Assembly (NCBI RefSeq): GCF_037126465.1
Contig: NC_088202.1
Span: forward strand, 130,276,123 to 130,340,122
Source: Ornithodoros turicata
Lineage: Eukaryota > Arthropoda > Arachnida > Ixodida > Argasidae
Length of the DNA stretch: 64,000 bases
Direction of reading: 5' to 3'
Positions 48,738 through 59,538 of this stretch are shown in pieces (the stretch's first letter is position 1; every line of letters starts with the position of its first letter). The notes below the pieces were generated by a model. It searched no databases. It was given only the letters and a program-made list of their open reading frames with translations, and had not been told where the DNA came from. The position numbers and the translations under genes were made by a program.

Positions 48738-49761
48738 TTGCGTTGCAACAACTATAGCTGTCCTTTCAAGAGGACAATCATGTGTGCTGTCCTTGTGCAC
48801 TTTTGAGGAAGAGGGGAGGCATGATCCACAGAAAAAATGAAAGGAAAATTCTAGGCGCTGGACATTGTCCAAGCAAATTTGAGAAATGGCCTCAGGCGCC
48901 CTCCTCGACTAGAGTCGCTAAATGGGGTTCTCCTTTGGGGCACCCTGTGCAGTGGCTCCAATGTCGAAGTGCCTCTAGGCAAGGATGGGGATCTCCCGCA
49001 CACGGAACTTGGGTCAAGAGATCCACCCTTCCTTGTAGAGGGGGCTGGTAGCCCGCTGTCCGAGGCAACCTTGACGCAAAAATGGCAACGCACCCAGTCA
49101 TCCGGTCACTTCCACTGATGTCCCTTCTTGAAAAATTCACGTAACAGTGTCTAGAGCTGCCAGGTTTGTGATGAACTTGGAGTACAAATTTAACAAATCG
49201 GGATTGAAGTGGCAAAATTCCTTCACTACTCATCATCCAAGGTACAAAACTTTGTTCTTGACAAATTTGCCTTCCTCTAGCTTAAGACGGATGTTGAGTA
49301 ACTTCATACCTCGTTAGGGCTACTTAAAGTGTTTCTGACATACCTCTACACTTGCTTGTGCGGAGAACAAGATCTAGCCGATTGCCATACGACACAAAAC
49401 TTTCCTCCTTCGCGTTGAGTTCTTCCGCCCCATCTTTACCATGTCGTTACTGACCGCGTTATGGTTCACCTGTTCCACGTTCGGTGTTACTAGTGCCGTT
49501 CCCCACATCCCTCTCTTGCTTTTTTTCTCTTTCCGGATCTACCTTTCGCCCAGCAATGGATTTGAGTCGCAGTTACTATAGTTTTTGTCGACGATATCCC
49601 ATGCTCGTACGCCAGTTATTATAGAACGACTGTGCCAGCGTGTCTTCCAGGTCAAGAACACTTTATTCCTTGTCTTCGTCATCCCGGGCACGTCCCTGTC
49701 TTCTACCTTTTTAAACCGTAACACCCAGAAGCTCCATTCTCTTCGTTGACGTAAAAAATCC
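48738..49761. other. Intergenic, nothing recognised
   Basis: No protein family signature or repeat structure is visible. Confidence 0.35.
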
Positions 49762-50104
49762 AAGGCACAGTGACCTCTTGCACCGTGAGAAATTAATGCG
49801 TTGCACGTATCAAGACAACTCGCAACGCCTCCCAGAAATACAATACATGTACTCGGTAAAATCTCCGAAAAGCATACGTGTTCAATGAACACACAGAAAA
49901 AAAGAAAGAAAAAGAAAGCAAGGAAAAGAAATCACTTGTTCGTCTTAACTCTTTGTAGAGATTCCTATCTTTCTCACGTTCTTCGGCTGATAAAAAATAC
50001 GGTGTCGAAAGTAAGACACAAGAAAGTAAGACATTGCCTTGCGAGGTAAGGGCCTTGATACGTGCAACGCATTAATTTCTGAGGGTACACGAGGTCACTG
50101 TGTT
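49762..50104. mobile_element. Foldback repeat with 50-bp arms
   Basis: CACAGTGACCTC and GAAATTAATGCGTTGCACGT at 49766-49813 are matched by their complement at 50054-50104. The interior is A-rich, with a short AAGAAAG tract. Confidence 0.65.
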
Positions 50105-50361
50105 GCTTTGTAAAGCAGTGTGCCGCTGCGCTCTCACGCCACGAAGACCAAGTAACGCCATGTGTTGCAGGTTTTTGGTGCGAGTGGCTCTTCTTAGTGC
50201 TCTTAGAGATGAACAATCTGACTAAGGGCGGAACTATCCGGAGAATCTTTTTTTTTTTTTTTTTTGTTCACACGTAACGTAGCAGTAGCTGAGACTTGCA
50301 CTTCATTGCATCATGCACCCATCGTACTACAGTGACACAGTACCGAAAGAAAAAGTATTAT

Positions 50362-51355
50362 GGCCAGTTCCCACATATAGCGACTTGCTACACAGCGCTA
50401 TAAAACAGCACTATGGTTTCCTCCTCTCAGTGCTGCCAACTGCGCTATAAAACAGCGCTTTGCAATGGCCAGTTCCCACTTGCGCTGTTTTTCCGCCTGC
50501 CGTTCTCACATACAACCGAGCACGTAGCGCTATCCTGCTGGGGTCACGGCATATCTCGTTGCGACGTGATGGACTGGTACTACCGTGATTGCTTACTGTC
50601 GGCGTCGGATATCCGTAGCATGAAGGGGGATGACACTTTCGATGCTGTGATCGCGATACCAGACTATAGTAACCAAACACCCATGCATTGGCAGATGAAA
50701 CTCGTGGCCATTTTCACGTCGCCGTCGTTGTCGTCGCATTCCCGTCTTGCTGCTTCGAGTGATGGGAAGCAAAACAAACCACAGCTTCCGCGACGTCACG
50801 GCTGAAAGAAGCTCACGATTGGTTAACGCAGACTCACCGCTCAATATAGCGCTAGAAAAGTTGACCGGGCCTCTACTTCGACAAGAGCGGTTTCATAGCG
50901 GTTCGTAGCAATGCGAGGAGGAAAATAAGCGCAATTTTCTAGTGCTATTGTAGCAAAGCGCTATATGTGGGAACTGGTCTCCGTTAAACAATCGGGAGCT
51001 TCTTTTAGTGGTGACGTCGCGGAGGATGGGGTTTGTTTTGCTTCCTGCCACTCGGAACACCAAGGCGTAGAGGCGACGACGACGATGTGAAAATGGCCAC
51101 GAGTTTCATCTACCAATGCATGGCAATCACAGCAGCACAAGTGTCACCAGCCATGGTGCTGCGGATACCCGACGCGGACAGTAAACAATCACGGTAGTAC
51201 CAGTGCATCACGTCGCAACGAGATTTCCCGTAACCCGAGCAGGATTGCGCTATGTGCTCGATTGTATGTGAGAACGGCAAACGGAAAAACAGGGCTAGGT
51301 TTCGAGCGATATTTTCTGGCGCTATAGAGCGAAGTGCTGTATGTGGGAACTGGCC
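50362..51355. mobile_element. Head-to-head pair of MITEs with GGCCAGTTCCCAC ends
   Basis: GGCCAGTTCCCACATATAGC begins at 50362; a second start lies at 50475. Complementary ends GTGGGAACTGG occur at 50967-50981 and 51343-51355. Internal segments such as CGTTGCGACGTGATG (50558) recur inverted near 51208. The arrangement fits one element followed by an inverted, shortened second copy, plus a truncated copy at 50362-50474. Confidence 0.6.
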
Positions 51356-52249
51356 TTCTGCTCGTCACACCTCGCGAAATACATGCCATTGAACAAACTT
51401 TCGTGTCAATCTTTGCCTCGCAATAGTCGACCTCGCCTCTCTTCGACCACATCATTAGCGACGGCCTCCGCAATACCTATTGGTTCTCGTAAGCACGTGA
51501 TCCATCCCGCGGCCCTTCACTGGCTGCTTGCCGTGATGACACCGTCGGATCAGTTTCGGTATTGGCGGAGCCCGTTTTCTACGCTTCTACTACCCGGTTG
51601 CTGTGAAGCTTAGAATGCAGGTTCGCATCGATGAAAATAACAGTCGTTTACATATATACGGCATAACTTAAGATGAAGTGTTACGACCATTTTAACACTT
51701 CTTGAGCCTCTTCTCACACCACACGTACCGTGTAATCGCTGGTTTTCTGACGCAAATTTTTTCCGCAATTCTTTTTATGTAATTTCTTGCAGGTGCACGA
51801 TTTTTTCGAGGATATGATTCGGAACCCTTCGCATGTAGCTTCAGTGTGGACGAAAACCAAAATATAGAATTTCATACAGTATGTATAGTCACTTTTTAAA
51901 AATATATTTTCATATTTCAAGTTGTCGAGCGTGGTGATAACGCCGATGACAAGTGCTCCTGTTTTACTTGTATTTTACGGTTATGTGGTTTGCACATAAC
52001 ATCCGTACCAAGATCGTTCGAAATATATACTTCTTCCTAGGTTTTGCGTTTCTTAAGCTTTAGCAATGCGGAATAACAAAGCGCATGTAATCTATCTACC
52101 GTACTTTAGTAATACGATAGTTGGGTTGGTGGTTGTTACTTGTTCTGTTTGGTTTAAGCTAGTGGTGGACTGCATTTTCTTAACCACTTATCCAATGGTA
52201 CTCTCAAACAACACCGTCACCGTCCACAATTTTCTGCAACATCCCTGTT
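51356..52249. other. Intergenic, nothing recognised
   Basis: No coding signature and no paired repeat ends are seen. Confidence 0.35.
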
Positions 52250-53160
52250 TTGTTTGGTGCGGGGTCACCAGCTTACATGAGCCTACTCCATCACCTTGTC
52301 CAAAGGCGACCGTCTTGCCCATCTCTGTGCCACCTCTGCGGACAAGCGACTTCGTGCCGTGGACCCGTCTCTCTCACTGTCGCTTCGGCCGCGTACCCAC
52401 ATGCGGCAAAAGCACGCGGTAACGCGTATGCGGAGCGGAATATTCTTGCCGCGGTGCGGGAGAAGCCGCCTCCGCGTTCCGCATTTCCACGACTTCGCGA
52501 TGCACGTTTTCTAGCGGCATGCCGCGCTTCTTCGTCCAATCCTGTGGCCAACGGAGATTGCGTCACGCTCTTGTTTTCTTCCGGCCACCCACGCAGTCTG
52601 CAGCACGTTGACAGCGTCGTCAGCGTCGATATCTTGACAGCCGCGGAAACCGCAGTCGGTAGGGGCTGCTGGGCGGCCAGCACCCTTTCTTGCCGCCCAG
52701 GGGCAGCCCGCAGGCGGTTTCCGCACACGTGTACCGCATGGGTTGCCCTTCCTCGTGGCCTTCCGCGACACTGCGAGTCTGTTCTTCACCGCATGCGGCT
52801 GAACGTTGCGTTTACCCCAGTTATGAGGCTCTGCCTTGGCCGTGCGCCGTCGGGCCTTTGTTCAACGTGCAATGTGCGCGCTGACCTACACCACCTCCTT
52901 ATGAACTGCCCTGTCTACCAGCGGGAATGCGATATCTTGCAGCGGGAGATGCATGCAGTTGACCTTCGCCCTTTTACCATCGGCAAGGTGTTGGGCCCTT
53001 GGTCCAGTCCCGCTCTTATGCATCAAGGCCTCCGTCACTTTTGGTAGTTTTTGACATCAACGGATCTCTCCACTGTGCTTTATTGATCACCTGAACTGCC
53101 ATCTTCATCATCATCCTTCATTGTCTACAATTGGCACTGGGGCAGCGCCCAGCCATCTGG
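52250..53160 (+). pseudogene. Non-LTR retrotransposon 3' fragment
   Basis: The last 80 or so codons of a 265-codon frame ending at 53047 read LGRAPSGLCSTCNVRADLHH, LLMNCPVYQREC and VLGPWSSPALMHQGLRHFW. The C-x2-C...H...C zinc-knuckle pattern followed by an LGPW motif is typical of the C-terminus of arthropod LINE ORF2 proteins. The earlier part of the frame shows no reverse transcriptase or RNase H motif and may be shuffled. A possible 3' UTR follows. Confidence 0.5.
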
Positions 53161-54432
53161 CCGGCATCAGCCCAATTTTCATAATCGTTTCTTTATGTGT
53201 GTGTGTGTCTTGGAGCGTTCCTTCACCACGAGGAGACCACCGTGGCAACACCTCCGCGACAATAATGGCACTGTGATGTCACACGTAAGGCTTGTCTGCG
53301 CAGTGTGGTGACATGGTTGCACGTGCCGTAAGGTAGGGCTGCGGATACCACCGCGACAGCCTGTGCTGCCATCTGAATAGTGTTCCAGTACATTCAATAA
53401 GGTGACAGAAAATGCGTGAAAAAGACAAGTAAGAAGGGTATTAGCTTGCGCTTCGCACGCATTGTTTACAGGGAGCAAAACGTACGCAGCTCTAATCTAG
53501 CGTGCCTTGGTATCAAAAACTTTTTCTTTTTTTTTTTACTGAATACTACCACATAAGAAACCACGTGAAAGAACAACGCATCAACCACAAATTTTTATTT
53601 TCCGCAGTCTCCACGTGTTTCTGGTAAGACGGCTCAGCGGTATACATATCTTTAGCCGATATAGTCTCGAAGCATCTGATGGCCAAAAGTGCGCAGCCCG
53701 CGGAAGAATTTCCTGCAATTCTCCTTGAACAGGTATTTCACGCCGACTTACAACTTCTTGCTCTTTCGAGAGCCAGACTTGGATACTCGAGATACCTTTA
53801 CACTAGGCCATTCATCACTCCCCCCTCCAGCGGATACAGAGACAAAACTAAAAACACGAGCTCAACCGGGAAAAATACACTTTTTGTGAAGGCCGCAAAT
53901 TGATTGCAACATCGCATTTTATTTTCCCAGTGACAGACGGTTGCATCGGTCTCTCACGTTGGTTCGCTTCCAATGAAAGAAAAGAAGGAAGACTAAAAAA
54001 CTGACGGGTATAATTTACGATACTTTTTGCGCCCTCGATCCGATCGCATTCAAATAACCACCTTGCCCCTGTGGCCAACTGTGGCCTCAACTTCTTGGCG
54101 CGGTGCTACTTTGTTGTATGCACTTTGCTATCTCTAATTCTCTAGGCTCTTTGTTTCCTCTCTTTCGTGCGTCCGGCGAGGGAGACGAAACCACTTTCCA
54201 TTGGTGTTCTCTGTTGTTTCCCTAACAGTCGGTCTGCGAAAAATTCGCACGCTCGTGGTGTCCAATATTGCTCTCACGTATCTTCTGGGGAATATTTCGT
54301 ATTGGATTAAACTCGAGAGCACCGCACCGATGAATTTCCAGTGACAGCATTTGGTCGGGGGCATCATGTCTCCTTGGGCCGTCATCACAGGCAACTGTCC
54401 TGACATTAAAACATAGAGAAAACACCGGGACA
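53161..54432. other. Intergenic, nothing recognised
   Basis: Only short frames and a T-run near 53522; no family signature. Confidence 0.35.
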
Positions 54433-54722
54433 CCAGCTCCCGTGGCGTAGTAGTTAAGGTGATCGCTTTCCACGCCGAGACTAGGAGGTGACACGGGTTC
54501 GAATCCTGTCACTGGCTGTGCTGTCTGAGGTTTTCCCTGGGTTTTCCGAAGACTTTCGAGACGAATGTCGGCACAGTTCCCCCTGAAGTCTGCCCAGGAC
54601 GCATACTAACCCCCCTGTCCCCCACTCCTTCCTGCTGTCCTCTCTCCATCTGTCCACGTCTGTACGCCGCTCATAGTCTCAGTTGCTTTGCGGCGCTAAC
54701 ACGGAATTAAAAAACAAAAAAA
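54433..54722 (+). mobile_element. tRNA-derived SINE (Ruka-like), plus strand
   Basis: Head CCAGCTCCCGTGGCGTAGTA with box B GGTTCGAATCC at 54499. The body has TGAGGTTTTCCCTGGGTTTT, TCGGCACAGTTCCCCCTGAA and GCCCAGGACGCA. It ends in an A-rich tail (AATTAAAAAACAAAAAAAC). The most complete SINE in the window. Confidence 0.8.
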
Positions 54723-54731
54723 CACCTGGAC

Positions 54732-54786
54732 AACCGGGCAGCCGATGCCGGGATTCCAACCTGGGTTACCTCTCAGTCTTGGCGTG
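54732..54786 (-). mobile_element. SINE head fragment, minus strand
   Basis: The complement shows CCACGCCAAGACTGAGAGGT and a damaged box B (GGTTGGAATCC), directly after the A-tail of the plus-strand SINE. Confidence 0.55.
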
Positions 54787-55928
54787 GAAGGTGCAATGTA
54801 GAGTAAGCGAAGTAAACCGAAGTAGTAATCAAATAAATCCAGAAGTGGCCATCGAAAGCCAAATAAAGTCCGTGAGACAAGCCACAGTGTAAGAAGCTGG
54901 ACAGATGGCAGTGGAATGGAAATAGCGCCAATTAATATCAATCGCGCCAATTTTAATGTGCCCGATTATCGCTATCCTTCTTCTGTCGGGGCGCTGGTCG
55001 GGGTCACACAGAGTCCTTTAGACCAGTCGCTTCAAAAAGCCAACTAGATGACGTAAAGCCGCCGTGTAGTGGGCCGTGGTGTCCAAAGGGCCGAAGATGC
55101 ACGACAAGTTGAAGAGGCGGCAGCCAAGGGTGGCTAGCTGTGATTGCAGTGTACGCTTCTCGTTGATATAAGTTCTACGTGCTAAGTGATACTTGCTCCA
55201 CGCAAGTACACCACACTCGTTGCAAATGGGCCTAGCCTAGCTGCATGGTAGCGATATAACGGAGTGAAGGCCACGTTCAAACGTAGCCTGTGGATGAGCG
55301 ATTTCGAGGGGACGAGGAAGCTTTACAGGCAGCCGGTATGACAGCGTTAGGTCTACGTTCACAAAGAGGACCTGGTTGTAATGTCGCTTTGCCACTGTGG
55401 GTTGGACCAGGAATCACACAAATGCCTGATAGGAGTGTTCTTCTGTCTCCTTTCGAAAGTATAATGGGTGAAGAAGGCCGTTGTTAATGTGCAGCGGCAG
55501 CGTCGGCCTCGGCCTCGTGGTTCCCAGCTATTCCGCAATGCCCTGGAACCCACTGAAAGGCAACAGTGTGAAAGATGTTGGTGAGAGACTGGGTCAGAGC
55601 GTTCTTGTAGAGACTTCAGGGCGTACGTATCTATCATAACTGAGGATAGGGAACCGCGCGGATGCCGATATTTTCAATGCACGAGAGAGCTGTACAAATG
55701 CTTGGAGAATGTACAAATTACCCATTGCCGCGGTTCACAGCCTGCCGCATATGTCAAGAATAGCAGGATCGCACAAAGCTCAGCGCATGTCAATGAGGTG
55801 CGGTGAGACAGACGACATCCATGTGTAACGGACTCTGACGCAATCGCAAAGGCTGAAGATGAAGTGCCCCTGGTCGACGATCCATTCGTGTATACAGCGG
55901 TACCGTTGCAGTTGAGCCTCGGTGAAGC

Positions 55929-56887
55929 CAGTGTTGTGCGTAGCGGCGCTACTGTAATAGCTACTTTTTTCAGTAGCGGAGGTGTAATTCCGCTACATTT
56001 GTTATCTGTAGCGAGAAAGTAATTTCCGCTACAATTTTGAGTAGCGGAACCGCCTCCGCTACTTTTTAGGGAGAAAATAAAATAAAGGTGATTTTACTAC
56101 ATCTTCCGTATCGTATTCAACTGTGAAACAGGTTACGATGCATGGTATTCACTTTAGGTTCGACCGATTCATGTCAGACCAGAGCCTTCAAATCGCTGCT
56201 GTCTTAATTCCGAGGTTCAAGCTCTCAAGGCTCACGGATGAAAACCAACGAGAGGAAGTATAACCAGCTTGACCGTAAACGAAATGTTAAGGTGTTCGGT
56301 CGCCTCAAGTGAGCGCGCCAAGGAATCCACGAGTGAGCTCCATGCAGATGATTTCTTTTCTTTTAGGGAGTCAACTTCTACAGCAGATCCAGCTGATCGT
56401 GAGCTTACTCAGTACCTCTTTGTGCCAGATAACTTTAATTTGACATCGCTAAAGCAGGGTTATCCAAGAGTGCACTGGGCGTTCCTCAGACTAAACACTG
56501 CCGTCCCGTCAAGTGCGTCTGCCGAACGACTTTTCAGTGTTTGCGCCGATACGTTCACCAAAAACGTGTTAGGCTCAGTGACGGTAACTTTGAGCGGAAA
56601 CTGCTGTTGAAGGTGAATGCAAGTGTGTAATGAGTTTTTGAGAAAGTAATGATCGCAAGAAATAAAGTATCAGCAAGAGCACATATCTTAGAATGTATCG
56701 AATCACATATTCATAGGCCTTCGGCGAGAAAGTAGCGGAAGGGTAATTGCGCTACATTTTTTTCGTAGCGGTAGCGGTATCGCGCTACATTCGTAAATTT
56801 GAAGCGCCGCTAGTATCGCGCTACTTTTAAATAGGGTAGCGGGTAGCGGTATTTCGCTACCTAAATTTAGTAGCGGGCACAACACTG
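55929..56887 (+). mobile_element. hAT element with 8-bp duplication GGTGAAGC
   Basis: Ends CAGTGTTGTGC and (inverted) the same. GGTGAAGC is perfect at 55921-55928 and 56888-56895. GTAGCGG/CCGCTAC repeats fill both subterminal regions. The interior retains the end of a transposase gene. Its insertion splits the minus-strand LINE. Confidence 0.9.
56269..56610 (+). pseudogene. hAT transposase C-terminal fragment
   Basis: The frame contains YLFVPDNFNLTSLKQGYPRV and then AVPSSASAERLFSVCADTFT, the conserved dimerisation-region signature of hAT transposases (PxSSAxxERLFS). The frame then loses similarity. The catalytic and zinc-finger parts are absent. Confidence 0.7.
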
Positions 56888-57420
56888 GGTGAAGCCTCGG
56901 TGAAGTCAAGGGTAAGCTGCTTAAGGATAACGTCAGGATAGCTCTTTTTGTTGTTCTTGAGGCCGGATATCGAGACAGTGACAAGCGGCGATGGCAACGT
57001 CCATGAGGGCACGTTTGGTGCCGTCGCGTCTACCACGAATTTGGGGATATGAGGTTTGAATGATGTTATAGAAGCATAAACCTTTACGTTCCGTCGAGCG
57101 TGAAGCTTGCGAACCAGAGGGAGGACTTTTATGATGGGCACGTAAACGCAGATACTGGTGCCCAGTTTCCAGAGTACGGAGAACCTGAGTGGGGACGTCC
57201 CTGGTCTCAGCAACTACTATAGGCGGGTTTCGGCGCCTCGCGGGACCCCGAGGCATACCCGAACGCTACGCGCGAGCAGGGCTCGAATCCTTTGTACCAG
57301 TGTCTGGGGAAGTCCGTGCAGGACGGGAAGACTGTAAATTACGGAGCCACGAACCAGGGCACTGCGCAACATGAGGAGATCCAAGCAATCAATTATTCGA
57401 CATAACGATGCGTTTTTCAA

Positions 57421-58417
57421 TCATATAATGAAGCGTGGATTTATGTTTTGTTACTCAGACTATTTTCCTGTGCCTTCTGTACCTCATCCGGGTCGCCATT
57501 CGTGTATCAAGACGTCATGAATCTATGCGAGTCCCTGTCCTCCAGTGCGTAGCGACAAGCGGTATCGTCCGCCTTGACTTGAGACTTGTGTTTGTGTGCG
57601 TCCCTTTTAAATTTATTTTCCCCTAGTCTCGTGTTTTCGTTATGGATACCTGCCACCAGCTCGCTTGCTTTCGCTATCCTTTTTTACTGCTTTCTGATAG
57701 AAGAGCTCGTGTTCCTGCATTGTTCCGTCGCTTGATGTCTATGCACTGCTGCCGTCAGTTAATCTGCATTCTCCTTTCCTCCTACCATGTCGTGGACGTG
57801 TTGGTTTGGTTTGGCGTAAGGAAAAATAAAGTGGAGAACGTGCCGCTCATGAAGAGTGCATGCTATACTCCAGTTCGACTAGAGATACACTAAAGTAAAC
57901 AACAACAACAATAAACAATAATAATAATAACGGTATTCATGAATAAAAAGTGGCAGATGTGACGCAAGTTATATCAAATCAACGACAGCGAAAGAGATGT
58001 TTGAGTTCGTCTTTCGCTGCGCGCACAGTTCGCTCTGTTGAATGCGGTCCGCAGCAAGATCCCCTTGGTCAGCACCAGGGTGTTGTGCTTGATACGCTTT
58101 AGGATGTTGGTCGGCAGCAGGGTGTTGAAGGACAGTAAGGGGTGTGCCCCTTATGGTCACTGTAGTATGTGGAGGTTCGTTCACTGGTGAAAGTTTGTCA
58201 GGAACGCATGTATCTTGGCAAGGGGCACGTTGGGTGAAATGTACATGGACACAACCACGATGCGTTTACTCTTCTTCGTTTCTTCTCTTCTGTGTTTCTG
58301 CGATGCGACATATGGGACAAGATCAGCACGAAATTGAACCCTGGACAGCTGTTGCTCTAAAATGAAAAGAAAATGGCAGTCGCGTCTCACGTACGTCACG
58401 TGGTTGGTCACAGTCAC
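57421..58417. other. Intergenic, nothing recognised
   Basis: Contains an (AAC)n/(AAT)n tract at 57898-57932; no coding signature. Confidence 0.35.
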
Positions 58418-58419
58418 TA

Positions 58420-59205
58420 TACCGGGTGTTTCAGTTAAATCCCCGGGCTAAATAATTCGCGAACGGGTGCACCAATCCACGAACTTTCTTTTTTACAAGT
58501 ATCTGTCCGATACCACCTACAAGCTGCACACCGTGTGAATGAGTGGGAGGCGCTCATTATTAAAATAAAAATGCAAATGAGTTTCGTCAAAAAGCGTATC
58601 TTCTAAAGCAGGGCGCTGTCGGCATTAAAATGGGTACTACCCCTTTTGGGACTTTCAGTGGACGCCTTTTAGAGAAAAATCTGCCACCGAAGCGGGTCAT
58701 TTGTTGCAGTAATTAATTGGTTTCGGTTTACGTATTTTTGTCGCGGCTGGTCGCGGCGAAGCGCAAAAGGGCGTATTTCATTGGTGTAATTCATTGGTGT
58801 AATTCATTAATGTAAGGACGTAATTTATTGATGGATAAGGGAGTGAAAGAGCGTCCTTTTGCGCTGCGCCGCGACCAGCCGCGACAAAAATACGTAAACC
58901 GAAACCAATTAATTACTGCAACAAATGACCCGCTTCGGTGGCAGATTTTTCTCTAAAAGGTGTCCATTGAAGGTCTCAAAAGGGATAGTACCCATTTTAA
59001 TGCCGACAGCGCCCTGCTTCAGAAGTTACGCTTTTTTACGAAACTCATTTGCATTTTTATTTTAATAATGAGCGCCTCCCACTCATTCACACGGTGTGCA
59101 GCTTGTAGGTGGTATCGGACAGATACTTGTAAAAAAGAAAGTTCGTGGATTGGTGCACCCGTTCGCGAATTATTTAGCCCGGGGATTTAACTGAAACACC
59201 CGGTA
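58420..59205. mobile_element. Long foldback (TA-flanked) element, ~370-bp arms
   Basis: TACCGGGTGTTTCAGTTAAA at the left, with its complement at the right; TA on both sides (58418, 59206). The arms are highly alike, with scattered mismatches, over about 370 bp, and meet at a short ATTCATTGGTGTA-rich spacer near 58780-58840. No transposase. The structure suits a mariner-type foldback MITE. Confidence 0.85.
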
Positions 59206-59365
59206 TACATCGGCTAGCTTAGTATCGGTAAAAAATTGCACGAACGCCTGCAGGGCTTCCAAGTGTTTCGTAGGGCGCTAAATACCCAAGACCTTCGTTG
59301 CATCAAAAGGTCGGCTGACCAGTCCTGCAAAGGTAACCTGGAGATGCTGCCTCTTTCCTCAGACG

Positions 59366-59405
59366 TCTTACTGCAAATGTCGGCGCAATTCCCCATGAAG
59401 TCAAC
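59366..59405 (+). mobile_element. SINE 3' body fragment
   Basis: AAATGTCGGCGCAATTCCCC and ATGAAGTCAACC match the ATGTCGGCACAGTTCCCC part of the SINEs. Confidence 0.5.
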
Positions 59406-59417
59406 CAAGCACGCACA

Positions 59418-59538
59418 AACCACCCCAACAAAATGCAATATCGGCATGCATTTCGCTCGACAATAACACGCCACCAACCACCCCAACAAAATGCAATATC
59501 GGCATGCATTTCGCTCGACAATAACACGCCACCAACCA
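59418..59538. repeat. 58-bp tandem duplication
   Basis: ACCACCCCAACAAAATGCAA to ACAATAACACGCC occurs twice with no difference that I can see, period 58 bp. Confidence 0.9.

Larger units (their letters stand above)
55018..57420 (-). pseudogene. Non-LTR retrotransposon ORF2 3' region, interrupted by a hAT element
   Basis: Read on the minus strand from 57420: RSALVRGSVIYSLPVLHGLP and RVCLGVPRGAET (end of the reverse-transcriptase region). The RNase H domain begins near 55915 (VYTNGSSTRGTSSSAFAIAS, LTCAELCAI, QWVICTFSK) and continues at 55560 (FQWVPGHCGIAGNHEAEADA). The C-terminus has LARRTYI, CIFGPLDTT and LVGFLKRLV, with a stop at 55018. Frameshifts and early stops break it, and the first RNase H aspartate is Asn (YTNGS for YTDGS). 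The hAT element at 55929-56887 is inserted in it. A relic of the R1/I-like kind common in arthropods; clade not certain. Confidence 0.7.

Noticed and set aside
50413..50805. 130-codon plus-strand frame
   Set aside because: Lies wholly inside inverted-repeat MITE sequence and reads differently in the partner copy.
52250..53047. 265-codon plus-strand frame as a host gene
   Set aside because: Its C-terminus matches the tail of non-LTR retrotransposon ORF2 and the rest lacks any host-gene signature, so it was listed as a retrotransposon relic.
54433..54520. Functional tRNA gene
   Set aside because: The A and B boxes belong to a SINE head; the body and A-rich tail continue downstream and a proper cloverleaf is not evident.
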